Below are positions 14,953 through 22,120 of a stretch of 23,038 bases of DNA, piece by piece. Every line of letters starts with the position of its first letter. Position 1 is the first letter of the stretch. Source of the stretch: a virus; the IMG/VR virus record IMGVR_UViG_3300024262_000256, positions 1-23,038 of that record; one strand, 5' to 3'. A program made the translations under genes and the position numbers. The notes under the pieces were generated by a model. It ran no database searches, had not been told where the DNA came from, and saw nothing but the letters and a program-made list of their open reading frames with translations.

Positions 14953-15549
14953 TTAAATACTCCTTTTCGAGTAAAAATCAATTCGATAATTACCCATTTT
15001 TGATAGAAAGTCTAAATCCATTTCCCGGTTATAACCGTTTTTATCAGGCCACTGTGGAGGGTATGGATCGTTAAAAATTATAAGGTTTCTTTCTTCATCA
15101 TATCCGACTACTAAGACGTAATGACCGCCTGCCGGGAAGGGTCCTGAAATCATCATACAGATATTTTTATTTATATTTTTTTTGATAATTTCAAAACTTA
15201 AGCCCCATTCAAACTTGCAGGCTTTATATTTTCCGTATAATAACTCGCCTACTATATCATAGACTTGTGGTACTTCGTTTGGCGGGAAACTGTCATAGTT
15301 AATATTTCTTCGTTCTTTTATTTTTTTAAGATTATCAGGATTGTGAACCATCATTAATATACTATCTCCTGGTTGTACACCTGGAGTAAAAACATCCATA
15401 GGCCAACCGGAAATATCAAAACCCATGGCAGCGGATACGGGTCCGCATTCGATCATTTTGCCGTTTTTAAAATAATCTTTGAACAATTCTACTTGTGCGC
15501 TTTTCGTTTGTGATTTATATTTATTTTTCAGTCCAAGTATTTTTCTCAT
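14953..15549 (-). CDS. C39-like papain-fold cysteine peptidase, candidate endolysin
   Basis: From the ATG at 15549 (GAGGAG seven bases upstream) this is a 198-residue soluble protein with no signal peptide. The sequence shows ECGPVSAAMG with the candidate nucleophile Cys35, then GGHYVLVVGYDEE with the candidate catalytic His (about residue 143), then IIFNDPYPP giving the Asn/Asp triad partner. This Cys, GGHYVxVxGY and NDPY order is that of peptidase family C39 and related papain-like enzymes. Such proteins cleave peptides; in phage lysis blocks papain-like enzymes can cut peptidoglycan stems or cross-bridges. No lysozyme, transglycosylase or amidase gene is seen in the window, so this is the best endolysin candidate, but a role as processing peptidase or entry lysin is possible. 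Confidence 0.65.
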   Translation of the reverse strand: MRKILGLKNKYKSQTKSAQVELFKDYFKNGKMIECGPVSAAMGFDISGWPMDVFTPGVQPGDSILMMVHNPDNLKKIKERRNINYDSFPPNEVPQVYDIVGELLYGKYKACKFEWGLSFEIIKKNINKNICMMISGPFPAGGHYVLVVGYDEERNLIIFNDPYPPQWPDKNGYNREMDLDFLSKMGNYRIDFYSKRSI

Positions 15550-15862
15550 CGTTTTTCTCCTCAATATTAAAAAATCTTATTATTCCGTTTGGTAATATAA
15601 AAACGGATTCGTTACAATCGCCGTTTTTTTTGATTATTTCGATGTATGTTTCTTTTTCGATATAATCGATATCACCTGTAAAATATTTGATTACTTGTTT
15701 ATTGGAATCTATAATTTCACATAATCTTTCATTTTTATATACCGGGATTAATTCTACTGGTATGTTTGGTTTTTCTATTCTGAAAAATAAAAGATAGATA
15801 ATTGTAAGTATATAAGCCGAGAACATTATGACTATAATTATTTTATTAGTTTTGTTTGACAC
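15521..15862 (-). CDS. Small single-TM protein of the lysis block
   Basis: The chosen start is a GTG at 15862 because AAGGAG lies six bases before it; an in-frame upstream start at 15901 would overlap the previous gene and lacks a ribosome site. The product is 113 residues: a basic N-terminus (SNKTNK), one membrane segment at about 7-28 (IIIVIMFSAYILTIIYLLFF), then an 85-residue outward-facing domain with two cysteines (NERLCEI and NGDCNES) that could form a disulfide. No family is recognised. Its place between an XhlA-like protein and the peptidase suggests an antiholin, signal-arrest or enzyme-anchoring function, but nothing in the sequence proves it. It overlaps the peptidase gene by 29 bases. 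Confidence 0.6.
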   Translation of the reverse strand: MSNKTNKIIIVIMFSAYILTIIYLLFFRIEKPNIPVELIPVYKNERLCEIIDSNKQVIKYFTGDIDYIEKETYIEIIKKNGDCNESVFILPNGIIRFFNIEEKNDEKNTWTEK

Positions 15863-15872
15863 GTTTTTCTCC

Positions 15873-16196
15873 TTAAAAAAAGAATGTTTTTCCGGTCGCA
15901 AGTATCCCGAGAGTGGTGCCTATGAGAGCGACAATTTTAAAAAATAAACTTAGATTTTTTTTATCTTTATTTTTTAAGGTTTTTATATCGTCAATTGCTC
16001 CCGGTTTTCCGTCTACTCCGCAAAGTAAAAACTGATGATTTACGACCTGCCCTTCGAGTTTTTTATATCCTGACAATCTTTCGTTTAACGCTGGGAGAAT
16101 GGAAATGGTTGCTTTTATTTCAGATAGAGACAATCCGACTGGTTTTAATGCTTCGTCGATTAGACCTTTTACTTCTTTGTATTCTTTGCCGTCCAT
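15873..16196 (-). CDS. XhlA-like tail-anchored membrane protein
   Basis: This 107-residue protein starts at the ATG at 16196, chosen over the ATG at 16202 because AGGG lies eight bases before it; the difference is two residues. The body is helical and amphipathic (KEYKEVKGLIDEALKPVGL, ATISILPALNERL), and the C-terminus is one membrane segment (LFFKIVALIGTTLGILATG) with a short FFF end after a basic KNKDKKN patch. This resembles XhlA/haemolysin-type membrane-associated proteins that work with holins in some phages. A spanin-like or holin-partner role is plausible. It is the first gene after the portal, whose stop overlaps the alternative ATG at 16202. Confidence 0.55.
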   Translation of the reverse strand: MDGKEYKEVKGLIDEALKPVGLSLSEIKATISILPALNERLSGYKKLEGQVVNHQFLLCGVDGKPGAIDDIKTLKNKDKKNLSLFFKIVALIGTTLGILATGKTFFF

Positions 16197-16201
16197 ACAC
16201 A

Positions 16202-17920
16202 TTACCCTTCTAATTCCTCTATTTTATCATTTAATTGAGATATTTTTTCCATAAGTGATTTTATAGTTTTTTGCGTCGTTATTGGTTCGCCGTTGTTATT
16301 TTCATCAACACTGGATGTAAGTCCAATTTGTTCCAAGAGTTTTTTCTCTCTGGCAAGTTTTTTAATAACTGTTCGAAATGACATTCCGGATATCTTTCTT
16401 GATTGTTGGTCAAAGGTTGTTATACGGAGTTGGAGGGCTTTATCAGCGGCATTTACATCTTTGAGCAAGTCGACGGATGGTCTGGATATTCCGGTCCATT
16501 CGGCATTAAGCCAAGCTCTTATTATGCGCCAATCTCCGGACCAATAGGCGTTAAGAAAACCGGGGGTATTGATTTGATTCATGAGAATTGAGGCGGTTAA
16601 AAATTCTTCGTAAATTGGTTGACAAAAATCATTTCCGAACTTCCATGCGATATAAGAAAGGTAAACGTTGAACTCGTTGTTTGCTTGCCTGGAGGCTGAA
16701 AAATTGGATTGAAATAAAAGACGGGCTATTTCGGGTGGAACTTCGCATGACCACGCAAAAACGTTTATTATTGCCTCTTCAAATACTTTAAAATTTACGT
16801 TTGGCCGTTGGGTGTTGAAACTTACCGGCTCTTCGCCTTTGTTGAGTTCGTCGGGAATAGTTCCCGGAAGCATAGTTGATATATTATATGTTTTGTCTGA
16901 CCCGTCAAAATCTTCGGTTGTTACGTTTCCGCGTCTTATACCGCCTGAGTTTATAGGGTGACTCCCTGGGCCTAATTCTGTTTTTTTTATAAAAAGTGGA
17001 ATTATTGAATTAAGAACCGCTGCTCTTTGTTCGGAGTCGCGGTATCTATCAAGTTCTTTTAGCATGTATAGGACTAATGCAAGTATGGGTTCACCCCTAA
17101 CATCATCGAGGCGTTTGTCGGTTCCGTATACAAGCCATGCTATTTTGCGTTTGCTTTTTTCTCCATAGCAGGGAACACGCTTTGACTCATAGCCTATTGA
17201 AGTTTTGACTTGTACCCAATAGGCGATGTGTCTATCATATTGGTCAAGTTCTACCCCGTGGATGATTCTATTTCCTTTTCTTGGTTTTTTTCCGAGTGGT
17301 GTTTTTACGTTTGAACCGTCTACCAGTTCAATAGATGGGAGATTTGTTTTTTGATTGACATGATTAATGACAAGACAGTCGCCAGAGATAAGAGCGGTTT
17401 GGCGGCAATCATGCTGAAGCTCTCCGAATGTTTTTTGTTTTCTCCAATCGCATATCTGCTTATTATCGCTCCAAAGATTAAAATTAAGCTCGGAGTTTTC
17501 ATCCCATGTTATTGCTTCTTCGTCCGATAGTCGTGTAATTTCTGTTATAGTGTTGGATTCAAGATTCAGGCCTTTGTGTATTTCATTTCTTAATAGTCGG
17601 CGAATCATTCCGCGGGCATATGGGTTTTCTTCGAATAGTTGAACAGACCGTTTACGGAGGGTGTAGTAATCTACATACTCATAGTCTTTTGTCAAGCCAA
17701 ATCCGCCGGGGAACTTTTCGCCGTTCCAAATAGTTGATAGAAGATCGGTTACATAATAGGAGTATGGGTCTTTTTGAGTATTTGTTTTACTTTCAAAAGT
17801 AATTGGTTTTTGAGTGTCAATCCTGGAGGCAGCGTCTAACAATAATTGTGCTTTATCATTTTTATTTAATTTTATGAGGGTTTGTGCTTTTTCGATATAT
17901 TTTGATTTTAAATCTATCAC
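16202..17920 (-). CDS. Portal protein (lambda gpB type)
   Basis: The product is about 572 residues, close to lambda gpB (533). Recognisable portal segments are ENPYARGMIRRLLRNEIHKG near residues 75-95, DCRQTALISGDCLVI near 168-182, a VYGTDKRLDDVRGEP block, a Tyr/Arg-rich helix YRDSEQRAAVLNSI, and the C-terminal FSASRQANNEFNVYLSYIAW with AYWSGDWRIIRAWL. The dodecameric portal is the DNA entry and exit ring and the terminase docking site. The start is taken as the GTG at 17920 because it forms a GTGA overlap with the connector stop and has GAGG eight bases upstream; a TTG one codon earlier is an alternative. Confidence 0.92.
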   Translation of the reverse strand: MIDLKSKYIEKAQTLIKLNKNDKAQLLLDAASRIDTQKPITFESKTNTQKDPYSYYVTDLLSTIWNGEKFPGGFGLTKDYEYVDYYTLRKRSVQLFEENPYARGMIRRLLRNEIHKGLNLESNTITEITRLSDEEAITWDENSELNFNLWSDNKQICDWRKQKTFGELQHDCRQTALISGDCLVINHVNQKTNLPSIELVDGSNVKTPLGKKPRKGNRIIHGVELDQYDRHIAYWVQVKTSIGYESKRVPCYGEKSKRKIAWLVYGTDKRLDDVRGEPILALVLYMLKELDRYRDSEQRAAVLNSIIPLFIKKTELGPGSHPINSGGIRRGNVTTEDFDGSDKTYNISTMLPGTIPDELNKGEEPVSFNTQRPNVNFKVFEEAIINVFAWSCEVPPEIARLLFQSNFSASRQANNEFNVYLSYIAWKFGNDFCQPIYEEFLTASILMNQINTPGFLNAYWSGDWRIIRAWLNAEWTGISRPSVDLLKDVNAADKALQLRITTFDQQSRKISGMSFRTVIKKLAREKKLLEQIGLTSSVDENNNGEPITTQKTIKSLMEKISQLNDKIEELEG

Positions 17921-18216
17921 CAATCTGGCCTCGTTTGAATTACGTTTGGTTTCCCTTCCCCGAGATATATTTCTAATTGTCGGATTCTGCCTATTAACCT
18001 ATCGCTTTGTACGATTAAGGATGGAAGATCGATTCTTGTTACTGTCTGTTTTGTTTGCCCGGTATCAAGGGTGTAGCTTTGGTGATTTGCAGTTGACACT
18101 ACGCTTATTGCTTCGTTTATTTTGAAAAGTAATACACGTGAGTTTTTAAGTTCGTCTTGCCAATATTCTAATGAGGTTTGAGTGTTTGAGCTGTGGCTAC
18201 CATCTAACAGTGACAT
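17917..18216 (-). CDS. Head-tail joining protein (gpW-like)
   Basis: This 99-residue helical protein (SLEYWQDELKNSRVLLFKINEAI, then TRIDLPSLIVQSDRLIGRIRQLEIYL) has the pattern of gpW-like proteins: an N-terminal helix, a short beta hairpin (HQSYTLDTGQTKQTV) and a C-terminal helix with an L-x6-L-x3-I periodicity. Lambda gpW (68 residues) plugs the portal after packaging and joins to the FII ring. It lies directly before the portal gene, as in lambda, and shares four bases with its start (GTGA). AGGA lies 13 bases before the ATG at 18216, a weak site. It is slightly longer than typical. Confidence 0.75.
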   Translation of the reverse strand: MSLLDGSHSSNTQTSLEYWQDELKNSRVLLFKINEAISVVSTANHQSYTLDTGQTKQTVTRIDLPSLIVQSDRLIGRIRQLEIYLGEGKPNVIQTRPDW

Positions 18217-18224
18217 AATAATAA

Positions 18225-18253
18225 TTATTATCCTATCTTGTTTAATTTGTCAA
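18225..18253 (-). promoter_or_regulatory. Possible sigma70-like promoter before the connector-portal genes
   Basis: TTGACA (18253-18248) lies five bases past the stop of the lectin-like gene. Candidate -10 boxes are TAATAA (18230-18225, 17-base spacer) or GATAAT (18232-18227, 15-base spacer). The -35 is perfect, the -10 imperfect. The 11-base context AATACTTGACA is identical at the 14076 promoter. It would restart transcription after the inserted lectin-like gene. Confidence 0.45.
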
Positions 18254-18258
18254 GTATT

Positions 18259-20091
18259 TTATTCCAATTCATTATAAGCTTTCGTTTCTTCGTTAGGGAC
18301 TATTTTAATGAAAATATTAGTATTACCGAAATCAAAAATATATTTAATCACCGCGTTGTCGGAAGATGTCATATTTTCATTTTCTATCAACTCTACTTCC
18401 CAATATCCAACACTATCCGGCGTAACTGTCACTTCTTCATTTCTTATTGACGTATAATTATTATATTGTACAATATATTTATTCAACCTAACCTTGAAAG
18501 GTGTTATTTCGGGGTTGCCTTGTAAATCATAATTATATCCCCATACTATACAAGTATTTATTGCGTCGGGAGTTCCGCCACCGAAAGAGTAAGTAATTTT
18601 AATGTTTTTATTTTCGGGGCTTGTAGTTCCGTCACCCGAGTGCAAAAAAAACTTTAGATAACAAAAGGTTGATTCGTCGATAAGTGAACTTTTGTTAGTT
18701 TCAATTTCGGTTGCTGTATTAGACTGGGCATATGTACCGTCTGATATTGACCATTCTGTACCGTCCCAATAATACCATGATGATTCTTTTTTAATTATAT
18801 ATTTTATTTCATCATTTCCTATTTTCGTTGATGTTTCAAGAAATTCTTCGAGTTCATCTGTACGAAAACCGGATATAATTTCAATAGTTGGATTTGTAGT
18901 CAAATAACCTATATCAACATTCGTATTTACAGTTAGTTCATTAACCGAACTTTGAATGTCAGAATTAGGGTAGACAATTGTGAATTGTCCATAATTTTCA
19001 CCGTCTACTGGGAGAATAGAAGCGTTTGTGTTGAATGTAATCGGATCAGTTGCTTGGGCATAACTATTATCCGATATTTCCCACGAATCTCCGTCCCAAT
19101 ACAATTTATTCCCTGATCTTCCTATTTCCAATAAAACTCGGGGAGTTCCTATGTAATCTAAAGAAAATGAATTGAATAATTTTATTATTCCATCCCCTAT
19201 GTGTTCCATCTCTGGAAGCACAGTCGAAGTTTCGAAATATTCATATTGTTGTGCTTCACTTGGCGTATAATTAGTAGTATGTTGTACTGTTGAAAAATAC
19301 TGAAGATTATCAACTTTAAAATTTGAAACGCTATTAGGATTAACGTTGCTCCCTATACGCAACAAATTTATATTTTCATCCCTTGTAGCCAAATTGGTTT
19401 TTACTCCGCCAAATAAAACGCCATTAATGAATAATCTCTGTTGTCCCGGGGCGGTGAAACTAAAATTAAAAGAAAATTTATATTTTGTCCCTGATACAGG
19501 TGTCCATGTTCCTAGATTAGGTTGTTGTATTGTATTTCCTTGATAATCTTTCATAGTAAGATATATATCACCGTTGGTATTTTGTTGGCACATTAATAGG
19601 TTTCTTCCATCATCATTTTCCCTTGAAATACAAAAAAAATATTGAATCGAGATAGGATTTCCATTCCAATCAGGCGTTATTTCCAATTCAATACATCCCT
19701 CTTGTTGGCTATCTGCATTAAGATTTGCATTATAATCAACATATTGTTGCTGGGCTGATGTCAAAATTAATTCGCCGTTGCTAATAACCGGACTACCAAA
19801 TCCCAAACCTGTCAAAATGCCTAAACCTCTTGTTCCGTTTATATCGCTGGTATATTTAGAAAAAAAAGTTTCATTATTAGGTATTATAGATTTTTGTTGG
19901 TTTCTTCCAGCTACAAATTCTGATTTATCCGAATCATAAGTGAATCCAGTATCATCTGCAAAATCTTCTATGAAATCAATATCGCCCTGTTGTAATAATA
20001 ATTTTGCAACACCTGCAGCTATTTCTATTTGCGTATCATTATATATATAGTTAGATGGAGTATTGAAAGGTAAATTTAATTCGATAGACAT
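18259..20091 (-). CDS. Lectin-like multidomain virion/adhesin protein (moron-like insert)
   Basis: From the ATG at 20091 (AAGGAG seven bases upstream) the product is 610 residues; 49 further open codons upstream overlap the terminase gene and are rejected. Residues about 1-75 are a fibre-like leader. Residues about 105-270 look like a concanavalin/LamG jelly-roll (YVDYNANLNADS, IELEITPDW, YKFSFNFSFTAPGQQRLFINGV, LLRIGSNVNP). Residues about 320-395 and 430-500 form a duplicated module with YWDGxxWxISDxxYAQ at 331-346 and 441-456. Residues about 514-600 form an Ig/transthyretin-like sandwich (VWGYNYDLQGNPEITPFKV). No enzyme motif is seen. It probably binds carbohydrate or host surface from the head or tail. 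It has its own consensus promoter and interrupts the terminase-connector order. Confidence 0.75.
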   Translation of the reverse strand: MSIELNLPFNTPSNYIYNDTQIEIAAGVAKLLLQQGDIDFIEDFADDTGFTYDSDKSEFVAGRNQQKSIIPNNETFFSKYTSDINGTRGLGILTGLGFGSPVISNGELILTSAQQQYVDYNANLNADSQQEGCIELEITPDWNGNPISIQYFFCISRENDDGRNLLMCQQNTNGDIYLTMKDYQGNTIQQPNLGTWTPVSGTKYKFSFNFSFTAPGQQRLFINGVLFGGVKTNLATRDENINLLRIGSNVNPNSVSNFKVDNLQYFSTVQHTTNYTPSEAQQYEYFETSTVLPEMEHIGDGIIKLFNSFSLDYIGTPRVLLEIGRSGNKLYWDGDSWEISDNSYAQATDPITFNTNASILPVDGENYGQFTIVYPNSDIQSSVNELTVNTNVDIGYLTTNPTIEIISGFRTDELEEFLETSTKIGNDEIKYIIKKESSWYYWDGTEWSISDGTYAQSNTATEIETNKSSLIDESTFCYLKFFLHSGDGTTSPENKNIKITYSFGGGTPDAINTCIVWGYNYDLQGNPEITPFKVRLNKYIVQYNNYTSIRNEEVTVTPDSVGYWEVELIENENMTSSDNAVIKYIFDFGNTNIFIKIVPNEETKAYNELE

Positions 20092-20110
20092 TTTAACTCT
20101 CCTTAAAAAT

Positions 20111-20138
20111 ATTATAAACAAAATATTATATTTGTCAA
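20111..20138 (-). promoter_or_regulatory. Consensus sigma70 promoter of the lectin-like gene
   Basis: TTGACA (20138-20133) and TATAAT (20116-20111), both perfect, are separated by 16 bases. The -35 overlaps the stop codon of the large terminase gene (20137-20135). AAGGAG and the ATG at 20091 follow about 10 and 20 bases after the -10, leaving a leader of roughly 13 bases. This gives the inserted gene its own transcription, the usual mark of a moron. Confidence 0.85.
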
Positions 20139-22117
20139 TAATAAAAAATTCCTGTTTTGCAGTATTCCCAAAAATCAGTCCAAGATAAAGTCTTGAGTCC
20201 GAGTTCTTCCCGGCAGGTCCGATCAGCGATAAGCTCAAGTGAGGCGAAATTATAAACAGTTGTGTCTAAGGCATGGTTATCCGCACCTTGAATTTGTTTC
20301 CACCTAACATGCCTATACTGGCCGGTATCTTTATCGTGAACCTCAACACGGTATTCCGCTTCGTACATGCGGAAAAAATCATCGTGTAAATCTTCTGGAA
20401 AGTTTGGATACCAGTCTGGCTGTAATTGCCCTGAATCCCACATAAGTTGATTCATGTAACGGGATATACGATCTTTTAGTTTTGTGGTATTAATATTATA
20501 GGCGGATGGAAGTCCGGCTTTTTCGAGAGTTTCTTTTGACATTTTTCTGTATGTTAATCCTGGTTTTATCCAATCTTCACCTTTTATGGCATAGACTCCA
20601 GAAGAATACCCACTGCAAAAGGAATATACTTCATCTGAATATTTACCCCATCCTGAATCTACAAATGTATTCATAACTTTGTAATTTTTCCCCGATTCTG
20701 TGCTATATGTTTTTTCTATAATATACTTATCAAGTTTATTCCATAATTTTGATTTTATATCACCCACCTCTGTTTCTCCACCTTCGATTTTAAAAAAATC
20801 TATTGTCCAGGATTGACCGCCAAACGTCCATGCGATGGTATGAACAATTAGGCCGTCTCCCTGAACATCAACGGAGCAAGTTAATAATAATGCAACGCTT
20901 CCAGTATCGCGAATCATTATTTTCTCAGGAATTGAGGAGAGAAGGAATCCTGTGCGTCTGTGCAATACTGATTTTTCATATTTTATAGATGATCCGGTTT
21001 CTTCCCACGGTAGACCGCGTTTTAGGTTATAGAAGGTTCGAGTTTTTTCTTTATCTTTCATATGGTTTTTTTCAAAGTCCCAGCACTCTGACCAATCGGC
21101 TACTATGTTTTCCCAAGAGTACATTCCAGGAGGTGAGTATAGTGTATTAAGCCAATACGAACGGAAAAGAGGTAATTCTGAAATTGCGGTCGGCCGCCAT
21201 TCACCTTGATTCATGAAAATTGATTTGTCATGATTTTTCATAATTTTTCCGCAGTATTGGCATTTATAGCCTACTGTGTCGTAGTCGGGATGAAACTTTT
21301 TTGTTAATTTAAAAACTATACCGTATTGGTTTTTATTTTCGTCTACTCCGTGCCACTTAAGTACTTGCATTTTTCCGCAATATTTACAAGGAATAAAATA
21401 ATTTCTTTGGTCACCTTTTTTGTAGAGATAGTATATTTTTGAAGTCTGTTGAATAAGGGGAGTGGAGAGATATAATATTTTTCTTTTTGTTGCATATGCG
21501 TTTGTACGGTTTTTTGCTATCGTTATCGGATCACCTTCTTTTCCAAGTTTGTCGGGGAAACCGTCAATCTCATCGAATAATATAACAGGATAACTCATAG
21601 ATCTTAATTTTCCAGGATTCCGCGCCCCAATAGCATGAAGGAAGCCGCCTGGGTATTCTTTCTCTGTTAGAGTATCTCCGGTCGATCTTTTCTTCCCGGT
21701 CTGCGAAAAAATTAAATCACGAAGATTGCAGGTGTCAATCATACGTTCAACTTTTGTTTTCATTCCGGTTGTAACCAATTCTTTATCAGCCGAAACATAA
21801 AGTTGGGGCTTAGAGTCGCATCCTATGTTATATGCAAGATAGCTTTCTAATATTCCAGTCGTAGCCATGATTTGCACGCCTTTCATGAGTACCACTTCTT
21901 GGATGGTTGATGTTGGAGAAAGGCAGTCTAACAGCTCACGAAGAAAAGGGGCTTTAGCAAAACTAAACTTTCCAGGCATAGGGGTTAATTCTGGAGGTAA
22001 ATATCTTACGCGCTCTATATAGTCAGATGGTAATTCATATATGCGGGAGTCGGTTATTGAGTTGACTTGTTGAATTATGAAATCTATATCATCTTGACTT
22101 ACTGATTTAATTACCAT
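20135..22117 (-). CDS. Terminase large subunit (GpA family ATPase/nuclease)
   Basis: This 660-residue protein is close to lambda gpA (641). The ATPase part includes a Walker A-like loop at about 78-88 (MKGVQIMATTG; family members usually have a Gly at the Met84 position) and Walker B VILFDEID at 178-185. Two CxxC pairs (CKYC at 244-247 and CQYC at 286-289) can bind zinc. The nuclease part has LTCSVDVQGDG (Asp417), NTFVDSGWG (Asp487) and GADNHALD (Asp613, Asp618). It translocates DNA into the procapsid and cuts concatemers at cos-type ends. The N-terminal PPELTPMPGKFSFAKAPFLREL segment is also typical of GpA. The start ATG at 22117 lies three bases after the small subunit stop. Confidence 0.95.
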   Translation of the reverse strand: MVIKSVSQDDIDFIIQQVNSITDSRIYELPSDYIERVRYLPPELTPMPGKFSFAKAPFLRELLDCLSPTSTIQEVVLMKGVQIMATTGILESYLAYNIGCDSKPQLYVSADKELVTTGMKTKVERMIDTCNLRDLIFSQTGKKRSTGDTLTEKEYPGGFLHAIGARNPGKLRSMSYPVILFDEIDGFPDKLGKEGDPITIAKNRTNAYATKRKILYLSTPLIQQTSKIYYLYKKGDQRNYFIPCKYCGKMQVLKWHGVDENKNQYGIVFKLTKKFHPDYDTVGYKCQYCGKIMKNHDKSIFMNQGEWRPTAISELPLFRSYWLNTLYSPPGMYSWENIVADWSECWDFEKNHMKDKEKTRTFYNLKRGLPWEETGSSIKYEKSVLHRRTGFLLSSIPEKIMIRDTGSVALLLTCSVDVQGDGLIVHTIAWTFGGQSWTIDFFKIEGGETEVGDIKSKLWNKLDKYIIEKTYSTESGKNYKVMNTFVDSGWGKYSDEVYSFCSGYSSGVYAIKGEDWIKPGLTYRKMSKETLEKAGLPSAYNINTTKLKDRISRYMNQLMWDSGQLQPDWYPNFPEDLHDDFFRMYEAEYRVEVHDKDTGQYRHVRWKQIQGADNHALDTTVYNFASLELIADRTCREELGLKTLSWTDFWEYCKTGIFYY

Positions 22118-22120
22118 TAT

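Noticed and set aside
18217-18232. AT-only palindrome (ATAATAATTATTAT) as a terminator after the lectin-like gene
   Set aside because: It has no GC stem or U-tract and lies next to the connector start codon; low-complexity AT sequence is sufficient explanation.
20092-20238. 49-codon upstream extension of the lectin-like protein
   Set aside because: It overlaps the terminase gene and the promoter, whereas AAGGAG and a consensus promoter point to the ATG at 20091.
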